Source of the DNA: Ruegeria sp. HKCCA6707
Lineage (GTDB): Bacteria; Pseudomonadota; Alphaproteobacteria; Rhodobacterales; Rhodobacteraceae
NCBI RefSeq assembly: GCF_013033515.1
Contig: NZ_WQEG01000004.1
Location: 124,001 to 188,000 of the forward strand
Length of the DNA stretch: 64,000 bases
Reading direction: 5' to 3'
Every line of letters starts with the position of its first letter. Within the stretch, counting starts at the first letter, position 1. Of the stretch, positions 35,086 through 43,186 are shown piece by piece. Under the pieces are notes generated by a model. That model did no database searches. It worked only from the letters and a program-made list of their open reading frames with translations, and was not told the origin of the DNA. Position numbers and translations under genes: made by a program.

Positions 35086-36072
35086 CTACACTCTCTCGAT
35101 GATCTTCTCGCCGAACAGACCCTGCGGTCGGAACACCAGGAAGATCAACGCCAGCACATAGGCGAACCAATTCTCCGTCGCGCCACCCAGCGCAGGCCCA
35201 AGCGCGAATTCGAACAGTTTCTCACCCACACCGATGATCAAACCGCCCACGATCGCTCCGGGGATCGAGGTGAACCCGCCCAGCATCAGAACCGGCAGCG
35301 CCTTGAGCGCGATCAGGCTCAGCGAGAACTGAACGCCAGATTTGGTGCCCCACATGATCCCCGCGACCAGGGCTACGAAACCCGCCACGGACCAGACCAT
35401 GATCCAGATGAAGTTCAACGAGATGCCCACCGACAGCGCCGCCTGATGGTCGTCGGCAACCGCGCGCATCGCGCGACCCTGCTTGGTGTATTGGCTAAAG
35501 GCCACCAGCGCGGCCACCAGCAGCGCCGCAATGATCGTCGCCACAATATCCAGATTGTCGATGAAGAACCCGTAGTCAAAGATCTGCAATGTGGTCTCGT
35601 CGATCCACAGGTTGATCCCCTGCGGCAGCCCCACATCCAGCGTCTTGATCTCGGACCCCCACATCAGGTCGGCCACGCCCTCAAGGAAAAACGCAAGCCC
35701 GATGGTCGCCATGAACAGAATGATCGGCTCCTGCCCCACCAGATGCCGCATGACAAAGCGCTGCACCGCCCAAGCCATCAACACCATCACCGCCATGGTC
35801 AGGAGGATCGCTAGCAATGCCGGCACGTTCCAGCCGAAATAATGCACATGAGTGCCGAAAATCGCATTGATCAGATGCGCAAACGGCACCTGCCCATTCA
35901 TGATCCCAACCAGCGTCATCGCAGCAAACAGGGCCATAACCCCTTGAGCATAATTGAAAATCCCCGACGCTTTGTAAATCAGCACAAAGCCCAGCGCGAC
36001 CAGAGCATAAAGCACCCCGGCCATCAGGCCGTTAAGGATGACCTCCATCGCGAAAATCAGTTGTTCAGGCAT
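35086..36072 (-). CDS. ABC transporter permease, LivH type
   Basis: 328 residues from ATG at 36072 after GGGGGAGG; the five-codon longer frame would start at a TTG overlapping this site. About eight hydrophobic segments are seen. LivH motifs are present: NGLMAGVLYALVALGFVLIYKASG near the start (as overlapping family elements), and RAMRAVADDHQAALSVGIS in the coupling loop. It forms the permease heterodimer with the LivM-type protein. Confidence 0.87.
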   Translation of the reverse strand: MPEQLIFAMEVILNGLMAGVLYALVALGFVLIYKASGIFNYAQGVMALFAAMTLVGIMNGQVPFAHLINAIFGTHVHYFGWNVPALLAILLTMAVMVLMAWAVQRFVMRHLVGQEPIILFMATIGLAFFLEGVADLMWGSEIKTLDVGLPQGINLWIDETTLQIFDYGFFIDNLDIVATIIAALLVAALVAFSQYTKQGRAMRAVADDHQAALSVGISLNFIWIMVWSVAGFVALVAGIMWGTKSGVQFSLSLIALKALPVLMLGGFTSIPGAIVGGLIIGVGEKLFEFALGPALGGATENWFAYVLALIFLVFRPQGLFGEKIIERV

Positions 36073-36101
36073 CAGCGCCTCCCCCAATTTCTGCCCGCAC
36101 C

Positions 36102-36920
36102 TCAGTCATGGCTGACCCCCAGATAGGCGTCGATCACCTCTTGGTTGTTGCGCACCTCATCTGGCGTGCCGTCCCCGATCTTGCGCCCGTAATCCATGAC
36201 GACCACGCGGTCGCTCAGATCCATCACCACGCCCATGTCATGTTCGATCAGCGCAATGGTCGTGCCGAACTCATCATTCACATCCAGGATAAAGCGACTC
36301 ATGTCCTCTTTTTCCTCGACATTCATGCCGGCCATCGGCTCGTCCAGCAGCAAGAGCTTGGGTTCCGCCGCCAGCGCGCGCGCCAGCTCGACCCGTTTCT
36401 TCAACCCGTAGGGCAGCCGCGACACAGGCGTTTTGCGGATATGCTGGATCTCAAGGAAATCGATGATCTTCTCGACCGCCTCGCGGTTTTCCGTCTCTTC
36501 GGCCTCGGCTTTTCCCTTCCACCAGGCCTGTTGCAGGATGTTGGTCTTCATAAAGCTCAGCCGCCCGGTCATGACATTGTCCAGAACACTCATGCCTTCG
36601 AACAAGGCGATGTTCTGGAAGGTCCGCGCAATTCCCTGTTGCGCCACCTCAAACGGCCGCATTTGCGGGCGCTTTGCACCATGGAACCAGACTTCGCCTT
36701 CCTGCGGGACATAAAAGCCCGAGATCACGTTCAGCATCGAGGATTTGCCTGCCCCGTTCGGCCCGATGATGGCGCGGATCTCGCCTTCGCGAATGTCGAA
36801 CGAGATATCCTTGATCGCCACCACGCCGCCAAATCGCAGGGTGATGTTCTTCATCTCCATCACCACACCACCGATCTTGCGGCCGTCTTCGGTGACATAT
36901 CCTTCAGATTGATCCAGCAT
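36102..36920 (-). CDS. ABC transporter ATP-binding protein, LivG type
   Basis: 272 residues from ATG at 36920 with GGGAGGGG upstream; the frame open to 37013 overlaps the acyl-CoA ligase gene and lacks a site. Walker A is GPNGAGKSS, ARTFQNIALF is the Q-loop, RLPYGLKKRVELARAL is the degenerate signature typical of LivG-like proteins, LLLDEPMAGMN is Walker B and EHDM carries the switch His. It pairs with the LivF-type ATPase. Confidence 0.87.
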   Translation of the reverse strand: MLDQSEGYVTEDGRKIGGVVMEMKNITLRFGGVVAIKDISFDIREGEIRAIIGPNGAGKSSMLNVISGFYVPQEGEVWFHGAKRPQMRPFEVAQQGIARTFQNIALFEGMSVLDNVMTGRLSFMKTNILQQAWWKGKAEAEETENREAVEKIIDFLEIQHIRKTPVSRLPYGLKKRVELARALAAEPKLLLLDEPMAGMNVEEKEDMSRFILDVNDEFGTTIALIEHDMGVVMDLSDRVVVMDYGRKIGDGTPDEVRNNQEVIDAYLGVSHD

Positions 36921-36999
36921 CAGCCCCTCCCGGCGATACGTAAAAAACGGGACGGTGGGCGGGGCGATGACCGCAGGTCGAGCGGCGCGCGACGGCCCA

Positions 37000-38973
37000 T
37001 CATTCCGCCGCAACCTTATGCTGTGTCACGGCCACAACCGGCGCGTCGATGATCTGCAACGTTGCCGAAATCGACCCCTTGCGCCCATCCTCATAGGTCA
37101 CCTCGGTTGTCGTCGACACGCTCTCGGACCCGTCATAAAGCGCGTCAATGATGTCTTGGAACTTCTCTTCCACAAACCGACGGCGCACCTTGCGCGTCCG
37201 CGTCATCTCGCCGTCATCGGCGTCCAATTCCTTGTGCAACACGACAAAGCGATGCACCTGACAGCCCGACAGCATCTCATCCGCCGCGATGGACCGGTTG
37301 ACCTCTTCGACATGCCCCTTGATCGTCTCTAACACACGCGGATGTGCCGTCAGTTCCTGATAAGACGCATAGGCCACATTGTTGCGCTCCGCCCAGTTGC
37401 CCACCGCCGTCAGGTCGATATTGATAAAGGCCACGCAGCGATCCTTGCCGTTGCCGAACAGAACAACCTCAAGAATATCGGGATAGAATTTCAGTTTGTT
37501 CTCGACATATTTCGGCGCAAACATCGACCCGTCGGCCATCTTGCCGACATCCTTGGCGCGGTCGATGATCCGCAAATGGCCCGAGCTTTCCTCGATAAAC
37601 CCTGCGTCCCCCGTGGCCACCCAGCCTTCGGCATCTTTGGTCGAGGCGGTCGATTCCGGGTTGTTGTAATATTCCACAAAAACCCCTGGTGACCGGTAAT
37701 GGATTTCACCACTCTCATCGATCTTCAGCTCAACCGCTGGGGCGGGCACGCCAACTGTATCGGCGCGCACTTCGCCGTCAGGTTGCTGCGTGATGAACAC
37801 CGTCGCTTCGGTCTGCCCATAAAGCTGCTTCAGATTGATCCCCAGCGAGCGGTAGAAATCAAAGATCTCGGGCCCAATCGCCTCACCCGCCGTATAGCCT
37901 ACGCGAAAGCGGCCATAGCCCAGCGTATCCTTGAGCGGGCCGTAGACCAGCAGATTGCCCAGCGCGTATTTCAGGCGGTCACCAAAACCCACTGGTTTGC
38001 CATCCAACAGCAACCCGCCCACTTTGTTTGCATGTGTCATGAAGTGACGGAACATGCGCTGCTTCAGTTTGCCCGCGTCTTCCATGCGGATCATCACATT
38101 GGTCAGCTGCGTCTCAAACACGCGCGGCGGCGCAAAGAAATAGGTCGGTCCGATCTCGCGCAGATCGGTCATCATCGTGTCGGCGCTTTCGGGGCAGTTC
38201 ACACAGAAGCCGCACCAATAGGCCTGCCCGATGGAAAAGATGAAATCCCCCACCCAGGCCATCGGCAGGTAAGACAGGATGTCCTCATCTCGCGTCAGAT
38301 GATCGAACTCAGCCGAGTTTTTCGCGCTCTCAATCACGTTCCGGTTTGACAGTACTACGCCCTTGGGCTTGCCTGTGGTGCCCGAGGTATAGAGCATCAC
38401 GCAGGTATCGTCATAGGTGATCGCCGCAATGCGCTGATCCAGTTCCGCGTCAAACCGCGCGTGACCGGCGCGGCCTTCAGCCATGATGTCGTCCAGCGCG
38501 TTCATCTGGGAATGGTCGTATTTCCGCATCCCGCGCTTGTCGGTATAGAGGATATGCTTGACCTGATGCAGGGTCTCCTGGATCTCGATAACTTTGTCGA
38601 CCTGCTCCTGATCGCCGCAAACCACGTATTTCGCGCCGCAATGCTCCAGAACATAGGCCATCTCTTCCGCGACCGAATCCTGATACAGAGGCACCGGCAC
38701 CGCACCCACCATCTGAGCCGCGACCATCGACCAGTAGTGCGCCGGACGATTGCGGCCTATGACAGCGATATGATCGCCTTGCGCAACGCCCAGTTCCAGA
38801 AATCCCAGCGCGATAGCGCGGATTTCCTCGGCCGCTTCTGCCCAGGTCCAGCATTGCCAGATCCCGAATTCCTTTTCCCGGTATGCCGGGGCATCCCCGA
38901 ACTGGGTCGCATTGCGATGAAGCAGCGCCGGAAGGGATTGTATCCCTTCCGCGCCCGACTGCGTCTGAGCCAA
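37000..38973 (-). CDS. Long-chain acyl-CoA synthetase-like AMP-forming ligase
   Basis: 657 residues if started at TTG 38973, which follows GGGGAGGAG; an ATG at 38991 behind GGGGAGGGG is nearly as good. The motifs are YTSGTTGKPKG (P-loop), YGQTEAT (ATP region), WVATGDAG and a lid region around RAKDVGKMADG. It has the extended C-terminal domain of bacterial FAA1-like long-chain ligases, with KVRRRFVEEKF near the end. It heads the ABC operon, so the transporter and this enzyme probably serve uptake and activation of one class of acid. Confidence 0.85.
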   Translation of the reverse strand: MAQTQSGAEGIQSLPALLHRNATQFGDAPAYREKEFGIWQCWTWAEAAEEIRAIALGFLELGVAQGDHIAVIGRNRPAHYWSMVAAQMVGAVPVPLYQDSVAEEMAYVLEHCGAKYVVCGDQEQVDKVIEIQETLHQVKHILYTDKRGMRKYDHSQMNALDDIMAEGRAGHARFDAELDQRIAAITYDDTCVMLYTSGTTGKPKGVVLSNRNVIESAKNSAEFDHLTRDEDILSYLPMAWVGDFIFSIGQAYWCGFCVNCPESADTMMTDLREIGPTYFFAPPRVFETQLTNVMIRMEDAGKLKQRMFRHFMTHANKVGGLLLDGKPVGFGDRLKYALGNLLVYGPLKDTLGYGRFRVGYTAGEAIGPEIFDFYRSLGINLKQLYGQTEATVFITQQPDGEVRADTVGVPAPAVELKIDESGEIHYRSPGVFVEYYNNPESTASTKDAEGWVATGDAGFIEESSGHLRIIDRAKDVGKMADGSMFAPKYVENKLKFYPDILEVVLFGNGKDRCVAFINIDLTAVGNWAERNNVAYASYQELTAHPRVLETIKGHVEEVNRSIAADEMLSGCQVHRFVVLHKELDADDGEMTRTRKVRRRFVEEKFQDIIDALYDGSESVSTTTEVTYEDGRKGSISATLQIIDAPVVAVTQHKVAAE

Positions 38974-39275
38974 TCTTTCTCTCCTCCCCATCCGACCCCT
39001 CCCCGGGCCGGAAACGGCGGGCCGGATTATCGCCCGGTCGCCAGTGCTTCGATTAAGAAGCACCGGAAAGATCAGCGTCAAGTTTTGCCTGATGTTTTCT
39101 CAATTCTTACGAATTGTAACAAAGAGATGGAAAAAGTTCCGATAACTTCAATTTTGCGGTGGCATTCAGAAAACAGTTGATAAACAGTCGATTGGAGGAT
39201 CCAAAGCACGATGCTATCTGGGTTCTTTTTTTGTTAGATTAGGTTTTCACATAACTTTCGATGATCGGTGAACAA
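38974..39275. other. AT-rich spacer holding the promoter of the ABC/ligase operon
   Basis: No gene is apparent in about 300 bases. The region becomes distinctly AT-rich away from the ligase gene. It contains the inverted repeat at 39101-39116, listed separately. Confidence 0.4.
39101..39116. promoter_or_regulatory. Inverted repeat, candidate operator of the ABC/ligase operon
   Basis: CAATTC-TTAC-GAATTG is a six-base-arm palindrome about 130 bases upstream of the acyl-CoA ligase start, in its presumed promoter region. Size and position suit a TetR- or MarR-like regulator; none is encoded next to it. Confidence 0.35.
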
Positions 39276-39797
39276 ATGAAAATTAAAACAAAAAGTATCA
39301 CATTCATAACTTGGTTTAAGGCCCTAATGCTCTCAGCTGTCGTAAGCAGTGGTGCTGCAGCGAAGGTGTTTGTAGTAATCGACGACACATTTGAGGTAAC
39401 AACCCATGGCGCGTAGATAAAAGAATTGGGAAACAACTGGCATCAACTTGTCACATTTCACAAAGTGGTAAAGGTCAAAAACAGAGCGTATGCCTGCGTT
39501 GGTTATCTGGGTAACGTTCCGAGAAAAGAGTTCCTGCAAAAGGCCAGAGTTGTTTCGGGCAATACAGAAGTCAAAACACAACTAGGCCGAGCAACTTGGT
39601 TGGTGAACGAACCAAAGGTGATTTCCGAACGAAAACGCTCTAACGTAAGCTTGTTGGGGGCCGTAGCTGAACCAGCGGATATCAGCTTAGTTACTGGCTC
39701 AAAAGTCAAATGTCTTAAGGGGGTGAAATGGCAAGACAACTTCACCTCGGATCCGTCTAGGCTTGAAATCCCTGATAAAGTGTGGGTCGAACAATGA
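39276..39797 (+). pseudogene. Exported-protein gene interrupted by an in-frame TAG
   Basis: An ATG at 39276 opens a frame with a good signal peptide (MKIKTKSITF start, hydrophobic core, cleavage near SSGAAA). It meets TAG at 39414-39416 after 46 codons. The same frame then continues without further stops for 126 codons to TGA at 39795-39797. The second part has two Cys (AYAC and VKCLKG) and no family I recognise. A single substitution (for example TGG to TAG) would explain the break, so it is either a recent pseudogene or an amber readthrough case. It is AT-rich and isolated. Translation of the 3' part from TTG at 39426 has no good ribosome site. Confidence 0.65.
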
Positions 39798-39836
39798 AAA
39801 CCGGTGTGCTGATTCAGCTAAACTCAGGGCTCACCA

Positions 39837-39960
39837 TCAATCCCTAAAAGCCGGAACCAGCGGAACATCCGCTTCAGGCATAGATTAGTTGCTCAGGTCA
39901 CTCACACACACCCATTTCAACGCCTGCGTCGGCTACAAACTTTTCCCACTGCAAACAGGC
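39837..39960 (-). pseudogene. Decayed fragment of a second mutT (C-terminal part)
   Basis: Read leftward from 39932, the frame gives LKWVCVSDLSN, a stop, then SMPEADVPLVPAFRD and a stop. The functional MutT at 40535-40933 ends LKWVRANDLRN, Tyr, then PMPAADVPLIPILRD, Trp-Leu. By eye 18 of 32 aligned positions are identical, and both stops fall where the intact gene has Tyr and Trp codons. Farther upstream an ACLQWE segment matches ACRKWE of MutT in another frame, showing a frameshift. No N-terminal Nudix box remains. Confidence 0.75.
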
Positions 39961-40099
39961 CGAAACTAAGAAGAAATTCGATTAACCCACAATTCATCCA
40001 CAAGAAAAACCTACCTTTTTCAATAGCTTATCCACAAGAAATTTGCGAAACTGCGACATTTTTTCTTGATCGACTCACAGCGAATTCATAGCGTTTCAA

Positions 40100-40480
40100 T
40101 ACCGCAGCCGAAGATCTCGATCAGAGGATGCGGACGCAAAGACCCCGGTTGCTTTCGGGCACTCATGGACGGATCATTGATTTAGCTTTGAGTGTAACGG
40201 GTAGCTGGATGCGGATCGGATCGCGTGGGGGTGAAAGCCTCGTGGCGAATGGGTTTGTGTAAGCCGGAAGGTTTCTTACCGTGTGGGTGCATCAGCGCCG
40301 TGACGGACGAGACAGAAGGCAGGGTTGAGCGAGGAGGATCTGGTCTTCGGATCGATGCTCCGGTGTCGAATGGTAACGTTCGAACACAAGCTGGGCCTGC
40401 TGTCGCCCTCTGGGGGGATGATGAGGTTCAATAGGGCGCCAGAAAGTGCGGGCTTATGTCCAGCTTTCTGGCGCCTTTTT
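40100..40480 (+). ncRNA. Candidate structured RNA of unknown family
   Basis: About 370 bases without a convincing protein gene, more GC-rich than the AT-rich DNA to its left, end at a very strong terminator on the plus strand. Local hairpins can be drawn, for example CACTCA/TGAGTG near 40160-40193, GGGTTT/AAGCC near 40250-40265 and GTGTCGAA/TTCGAACAC near 40361-40387. A weak promoter-like TTGATC lies near 40068. A 69-codon frame (GTG at 40225, stop at 40434) ends at the terminator but looks non-coding. It lacks the hallmarks of RNase P RNA, tmRNA, SRP RNA and known riboswitches. The 5' end is a guess. Confidence 0.45.
40435..40480 (+). terminator. Strong Rho-independent terminator
   Basis: A perfect 12-base stem (GGCGCCAGAAAG at 40435-40446 with CTTTCTGGCGCC at 40464-40475) encloses a 17-base loop and is followed by TTTTT. 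No annotated protein gene precedes it on the plus strand, so it marks the end of the candidate RNA at 40100-40480. It also lies beyond the 3' end of mutT on the other strand. Confidence 0.9.
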
Positions 40481-40534
40481 ACTTCCGGATGGCAACGCCT
40501 TAGCTCTGCTAGATCGCTCGCATCTGTCTCACCG

Positions 40535-40933
40535 CTATAGCCAATCCCGCAAAATCGGTATCAGTGGCACATCCGCTGCGGGCATCGGATAGTTCCGCAG
40601 ATCATTTGCCCGGACCCATTTCAGGGTCTGACCCTCTTTCGACTGCGGAATGCCCTCCCATTTGCGGCAGGCAAAGAGCGGCATCAGCAGGTGAAAATCG
40701 TCATAGCTGTGGCTGGCGAAGGTCAGAGGCGCGAGACAAGAGGTCCAGGTGTTGATGCCCAGCTCTTCCTCAAGCTCTCGGATCAGCGCGGCTTCGGGAG
40801 TTTCACCGGGTTCGATTTTGCCACCGGGGAATTCCCAGAGCCCCGCCATGGATTTGCCCTCGGGCCGTTGCGCCAGCAGGACGCGGCCCTCGATGTCGAT
40901 CAAAGCCACGGCGGATACCAATACGGTTTTCAT
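40535..40933 (-). CDS. mutT: 8-oxo-dGTP diphosphatase MutT
   Basis: 132 residues from the ATG at 40933, overlapping the argJ stop as ATGA; the extra 18 codons of the open frame belong to argJ sequence. The Nudix box is complete (GGKIEPGETPEAALIRELEE continuing ELGI), and FPGG and the C-terminal LKWVRANDL region are typical of MutT. It hydrolyses oxidised dGTP to prevent A:T to C:G mutation. A decayed relative of its 3' end lies at 39837-39960. Confidence 0.9.
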   Translation of the reverse strand: MKTVLVSAVALIDIEGRVLLAQRPEGKSMAGLWEFPGGKIEPGETPEAALIRELEEELGINTWTSCLAPLTFASHSYDDFHLLMPLFACRKWEGIPQSKEGQTLKWVRANDLRNYPMPAADVPLIPILRDWL

Positions 40934-42156
40934 GACCGGTAGTCCGCGTTGATCTCGATATAACCATGTGTCAGGTCGCAGGTCCAAACAGTGGATGCTC
41001 CGTCACCGATCCCCAAATCGACCGCAATCACCAGATCCTGACCTTTCATATAGGCCGCGGCGTCTTCCTCGCGATAATCGGGGCTGACCCAGCCTTTTTC
41101 GGCGACCAGAATGTCGCCAAACGAGATGCTCAGCAGATCCCGATCCGCGGCGGCCCCCGATTTGCCGATGGCCATAACCACACGGCCCCAGTTCGGGTCT
41201 TCACCCGCGATGGCGGTCTTGACCAAAGGCGAGTTGGCGATCGCCAGCCCGTGCACCTTGGCGTCCGATTCCGAGGCGGCTCCGGTCACGCGGATTTCCA
41301 CAAACTTGGTCGCCCCTTCGCCGTCGCGCACCACCTGCTGTGCGAGATCCAGCATCACCGACTCCAATGCCCGCGCGAAAGCCGGGTCCCCCGTCGCATC
41401 GACGCCCGAGGCCCCCGTTGCACAAAGCAGCAGGCTGTCCGAGGTCGAGGTATCGCTGTCCACCGTGATGCAATTGAACGTCCGATCCGTCTGCGCGCCC
41501 AACATCTCTTGCAGCGCTGATTGTTCGACCATTGCGTCGGTAAAAATATAAACCAGCATCGTCGCCATATCAGGCGCAATCATGCCGGACCCCTTGGCAA
41601 TCCCCGCGACAGAGACTGTTTTTCCACCAATCTCAACCTGCGCCGAGGCACCTTTGGGAAAGGTGTCGGTGGTCATGATCGCCCGCGCCGCGTCTTCGAT
41701 GGCGTGACGGCTGAGGCCGGATTTCAACGCCTCAAGCTGCGCGACGATCTTGTCATGGGGTAGCGGCTCGCCGATCACGCCGGTCGACGACGTAAAAACC
41801 CGTTCCACCGGAACACCGGTGGCCGTCGCGACCGCTTGCGTCAGTTCGGCCACCGACGTCTGGCCATAGTGGCCAGTAAAGGCATTGGCATTGCCCGAGT
41901 TCACAAGAATAGCCGCCGGTCCATCGCTGGGTCCGCCGATCTTGTCCTGGCAATCCAGCACGGGGGCTGCGCGGGTGGCCGAGCGCGTGAAGACACCCGC
42001 AACCGAAGTGCCCGGATCCAACACCGCCAACATGACATCGGTGCGACCCTGATACCGCACACCCGCCCCGACTGTTGCAAAACGCACGCCATCAATCGCG
42101 GGCAGATCGGGAAACCCCGCCGGCGCCAGCGGAGAGACCTTGGTGATATTGGCCAC
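40930..42156 (-). CDS. argJ: Bifunctional glutamate N-acetyltransferase / ornithine acetyltransferase ArgJ
   Basis: 408 residues. The self-cleavage site KGSGMIAPDMATML is present, with the nucleophilic Thr of ATML, so the protein should split into alpha and beta chains. SGNANAFTG and AIAGEDPNWGRV are further ArgJ motifs. It recycles the acetyl group from N-acetylornithine to glutamate in arginine synthesis. It lies between the PpiC isomerase gene (five bases upstream) and mutT (overlap), as one leftward operon. Confidence 0.93.
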   Translation of the reverse strand: MANITKVSPLAPAGFPDLPAIDGVRFATVGAGVRYQGRTDVMLAVLDPGTSVAGVFTRSATRAAPVLDCQDKIGGPSDGPAAILVNSGNANAFTGHYGQTSVAELTQAVATATGVPVERVFTSSTGVIGEPLPHDKIVAQLEALKSGLSRHAIEDAARAIMTTDTFPKGASAQVEIGGKTVSVAGIAKGSGMIAPDMATMLVYIFTDAMVEQSALQEMLGAQTDRTFNCITVDSDTSTSDSLLLCATGASGVDATGDPAFARALESVMLDLAQQVVRDGEGATKFVEIRVTGAASESDAKVHGLAIANSPLVKTAIAGEDPNWGRVVMAIGKSGAAADRDLLSISFGDILVAEKGWVSPDYREEDAAAYMKGQDLVIAVDLGIGDGASTVWTCDLTHGYIEINADYRS

Positions 42157-42161
42157 GCGGA

Positions 42162-43010
42162 TTACTCCTGAATCAGGGTCGTCTGACGGATGATCTCGGG
42201 GCCGACCCCTTCCAGTTCAGAGCGCTCGATCTGCGCTTGTTCTGTCAGCTCTGCGATCTTGGCCTGAATGGCCTCTTGCTGCAGAGTTTGGGCCAGCTCA
42301 TTGCGCACGGCGTCCAACGCAGGCGCTTCGGATTTGCGCTTGTCATTCAGGATCACAAGGTGCCAGCCGAACTGGGTTTGCACCGGCTCCGAAACCTGGC
42401 CCTTTTCCAAGTCGATCACGGCTGCTTCGAACTCGGGTACCATGCGGCCTTTACCGAACCAGCCCAGCGCACCCCCATTCGGGCCCGAAGGGCCGGTCGA
42501 ATGCTCGCGCGCCATCTCGGCAAAATCGGCGCCATCATCCAGCTGCGCCTTTACCTCTTGGGCCTTTTCTTCGGTCTCAACCAGAATATGGCTGGCATCA
42601 TATTCGTCTTCACCCTCGAAATTGGCGAATTGAGCGTCATAAGCGGCCTGGATCGCCTCATCCGTGACCTCTGCGGTCGAGATTGCCTCGACCGTTTGCA
42701 CCGCTTGCAGCGAACGGGCTTCATTTTCCAACGCCAGCTTGTTGCGGGTGGTCAGGCCTTCTTGTTCCTGGCTGAGCAATTGTTGCTGCACCAATTGTTC
42801 AATGATGAAGTCGAACAGCACCGCGTCTTCCAGTTGCTGATACTGCGGCGGCAACACCGCGACGCTGGCGATAACGTGACCCAGTGTGATCTCGTCTCCG
42901 TTCACATTTGCCACAACGGTGTCGGCATCCGGGGTGGTCTGCGCCGCCAGCGGCAGGGCGAACACAGCGGCCAGTGCCATCGACGAGAGAAAAGTGAGGC
43001 CTTTGGGCAT
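42162..43010 (-). CDS. PpiC-type (parvulin) peptidyl-prolyl isomerase
   Basis: 282 residues. A signal peptide (cleavage near LPLAA-QT) directs it to the periplasm. A helical chaperone-like N-domain is followed by a parvulin domain: YDASHILVETEEKA, DFAEMAREHSTGPSGPNGGALGWFGKGRMVPEF and PVQTQFGWHLVIL, read as consecutive family elements. It likely assists folding of exported proteins. Its start is divergent from secA across 176 bases, a functionally sensible pairing. Confidence 0.87.
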   Translation of the reverse strand: MPKGLTFLSSMALAAVFALPLAAQTTPDADTVVANVNGDEITLGHVIASVAVLPPQYQQLEDAVLFDFIIEQLVQQQLLSQEQEGLTTRNKLALENEARSLQAVQTVEAISTAEVTDEAIQAAYDAQFANFEGEDEYDASHILVETEEKAQEVKAQLDDGADFAEMAREHSTGPSGPNGGALGWFGKGRMVPEFEAAVIDLEKGQVSEPVQTQFGWHLVILNDKRKSEAPALDAVRNELAQTLQQEAIQAKIAELTEQAQIERSELEGVGPEIIRQTTLIQE

Positions 43011-43186
43011 GGAATCATCCTATTTCTTTGCCACGACAGGGCGCGGCGTTGACACTTTAGAACCTGCCGCTTACATCGCTTTGAAGCCTTGGACAGGGCC
43101 GCCTTTCACCCCCCGTATCTATGGGTTGCGCGCAAGGGGGGCAAGCCTGTCGAAACCAAGACAAGAACAGATCCGCTGGAGTGAAC

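Noticed and set aside
39837-39960. Direct repeat marking a mobile element
   Set aside because: The similarity to the mutT 3' end is coding-type (third-position changes, nonsense codons) and is better explained as gene decay than as element ends.
40225-40434. 69-codon GTG frame ending at the terminator
   Set aside because: No ribosome site of quality, no motif, and the region folds extensively; treated as part of the candidate RNA.
40100-40480. RNase P RNA, tmRNA, SRP RNA or c-di-GMP riboswitch
   Set aside because: A GGACGCAAAG stretch recalls the GEMM riboswitch, but its upstream helix and receptor boxes are missing; the conserved cores of the other RNAs are also absent.
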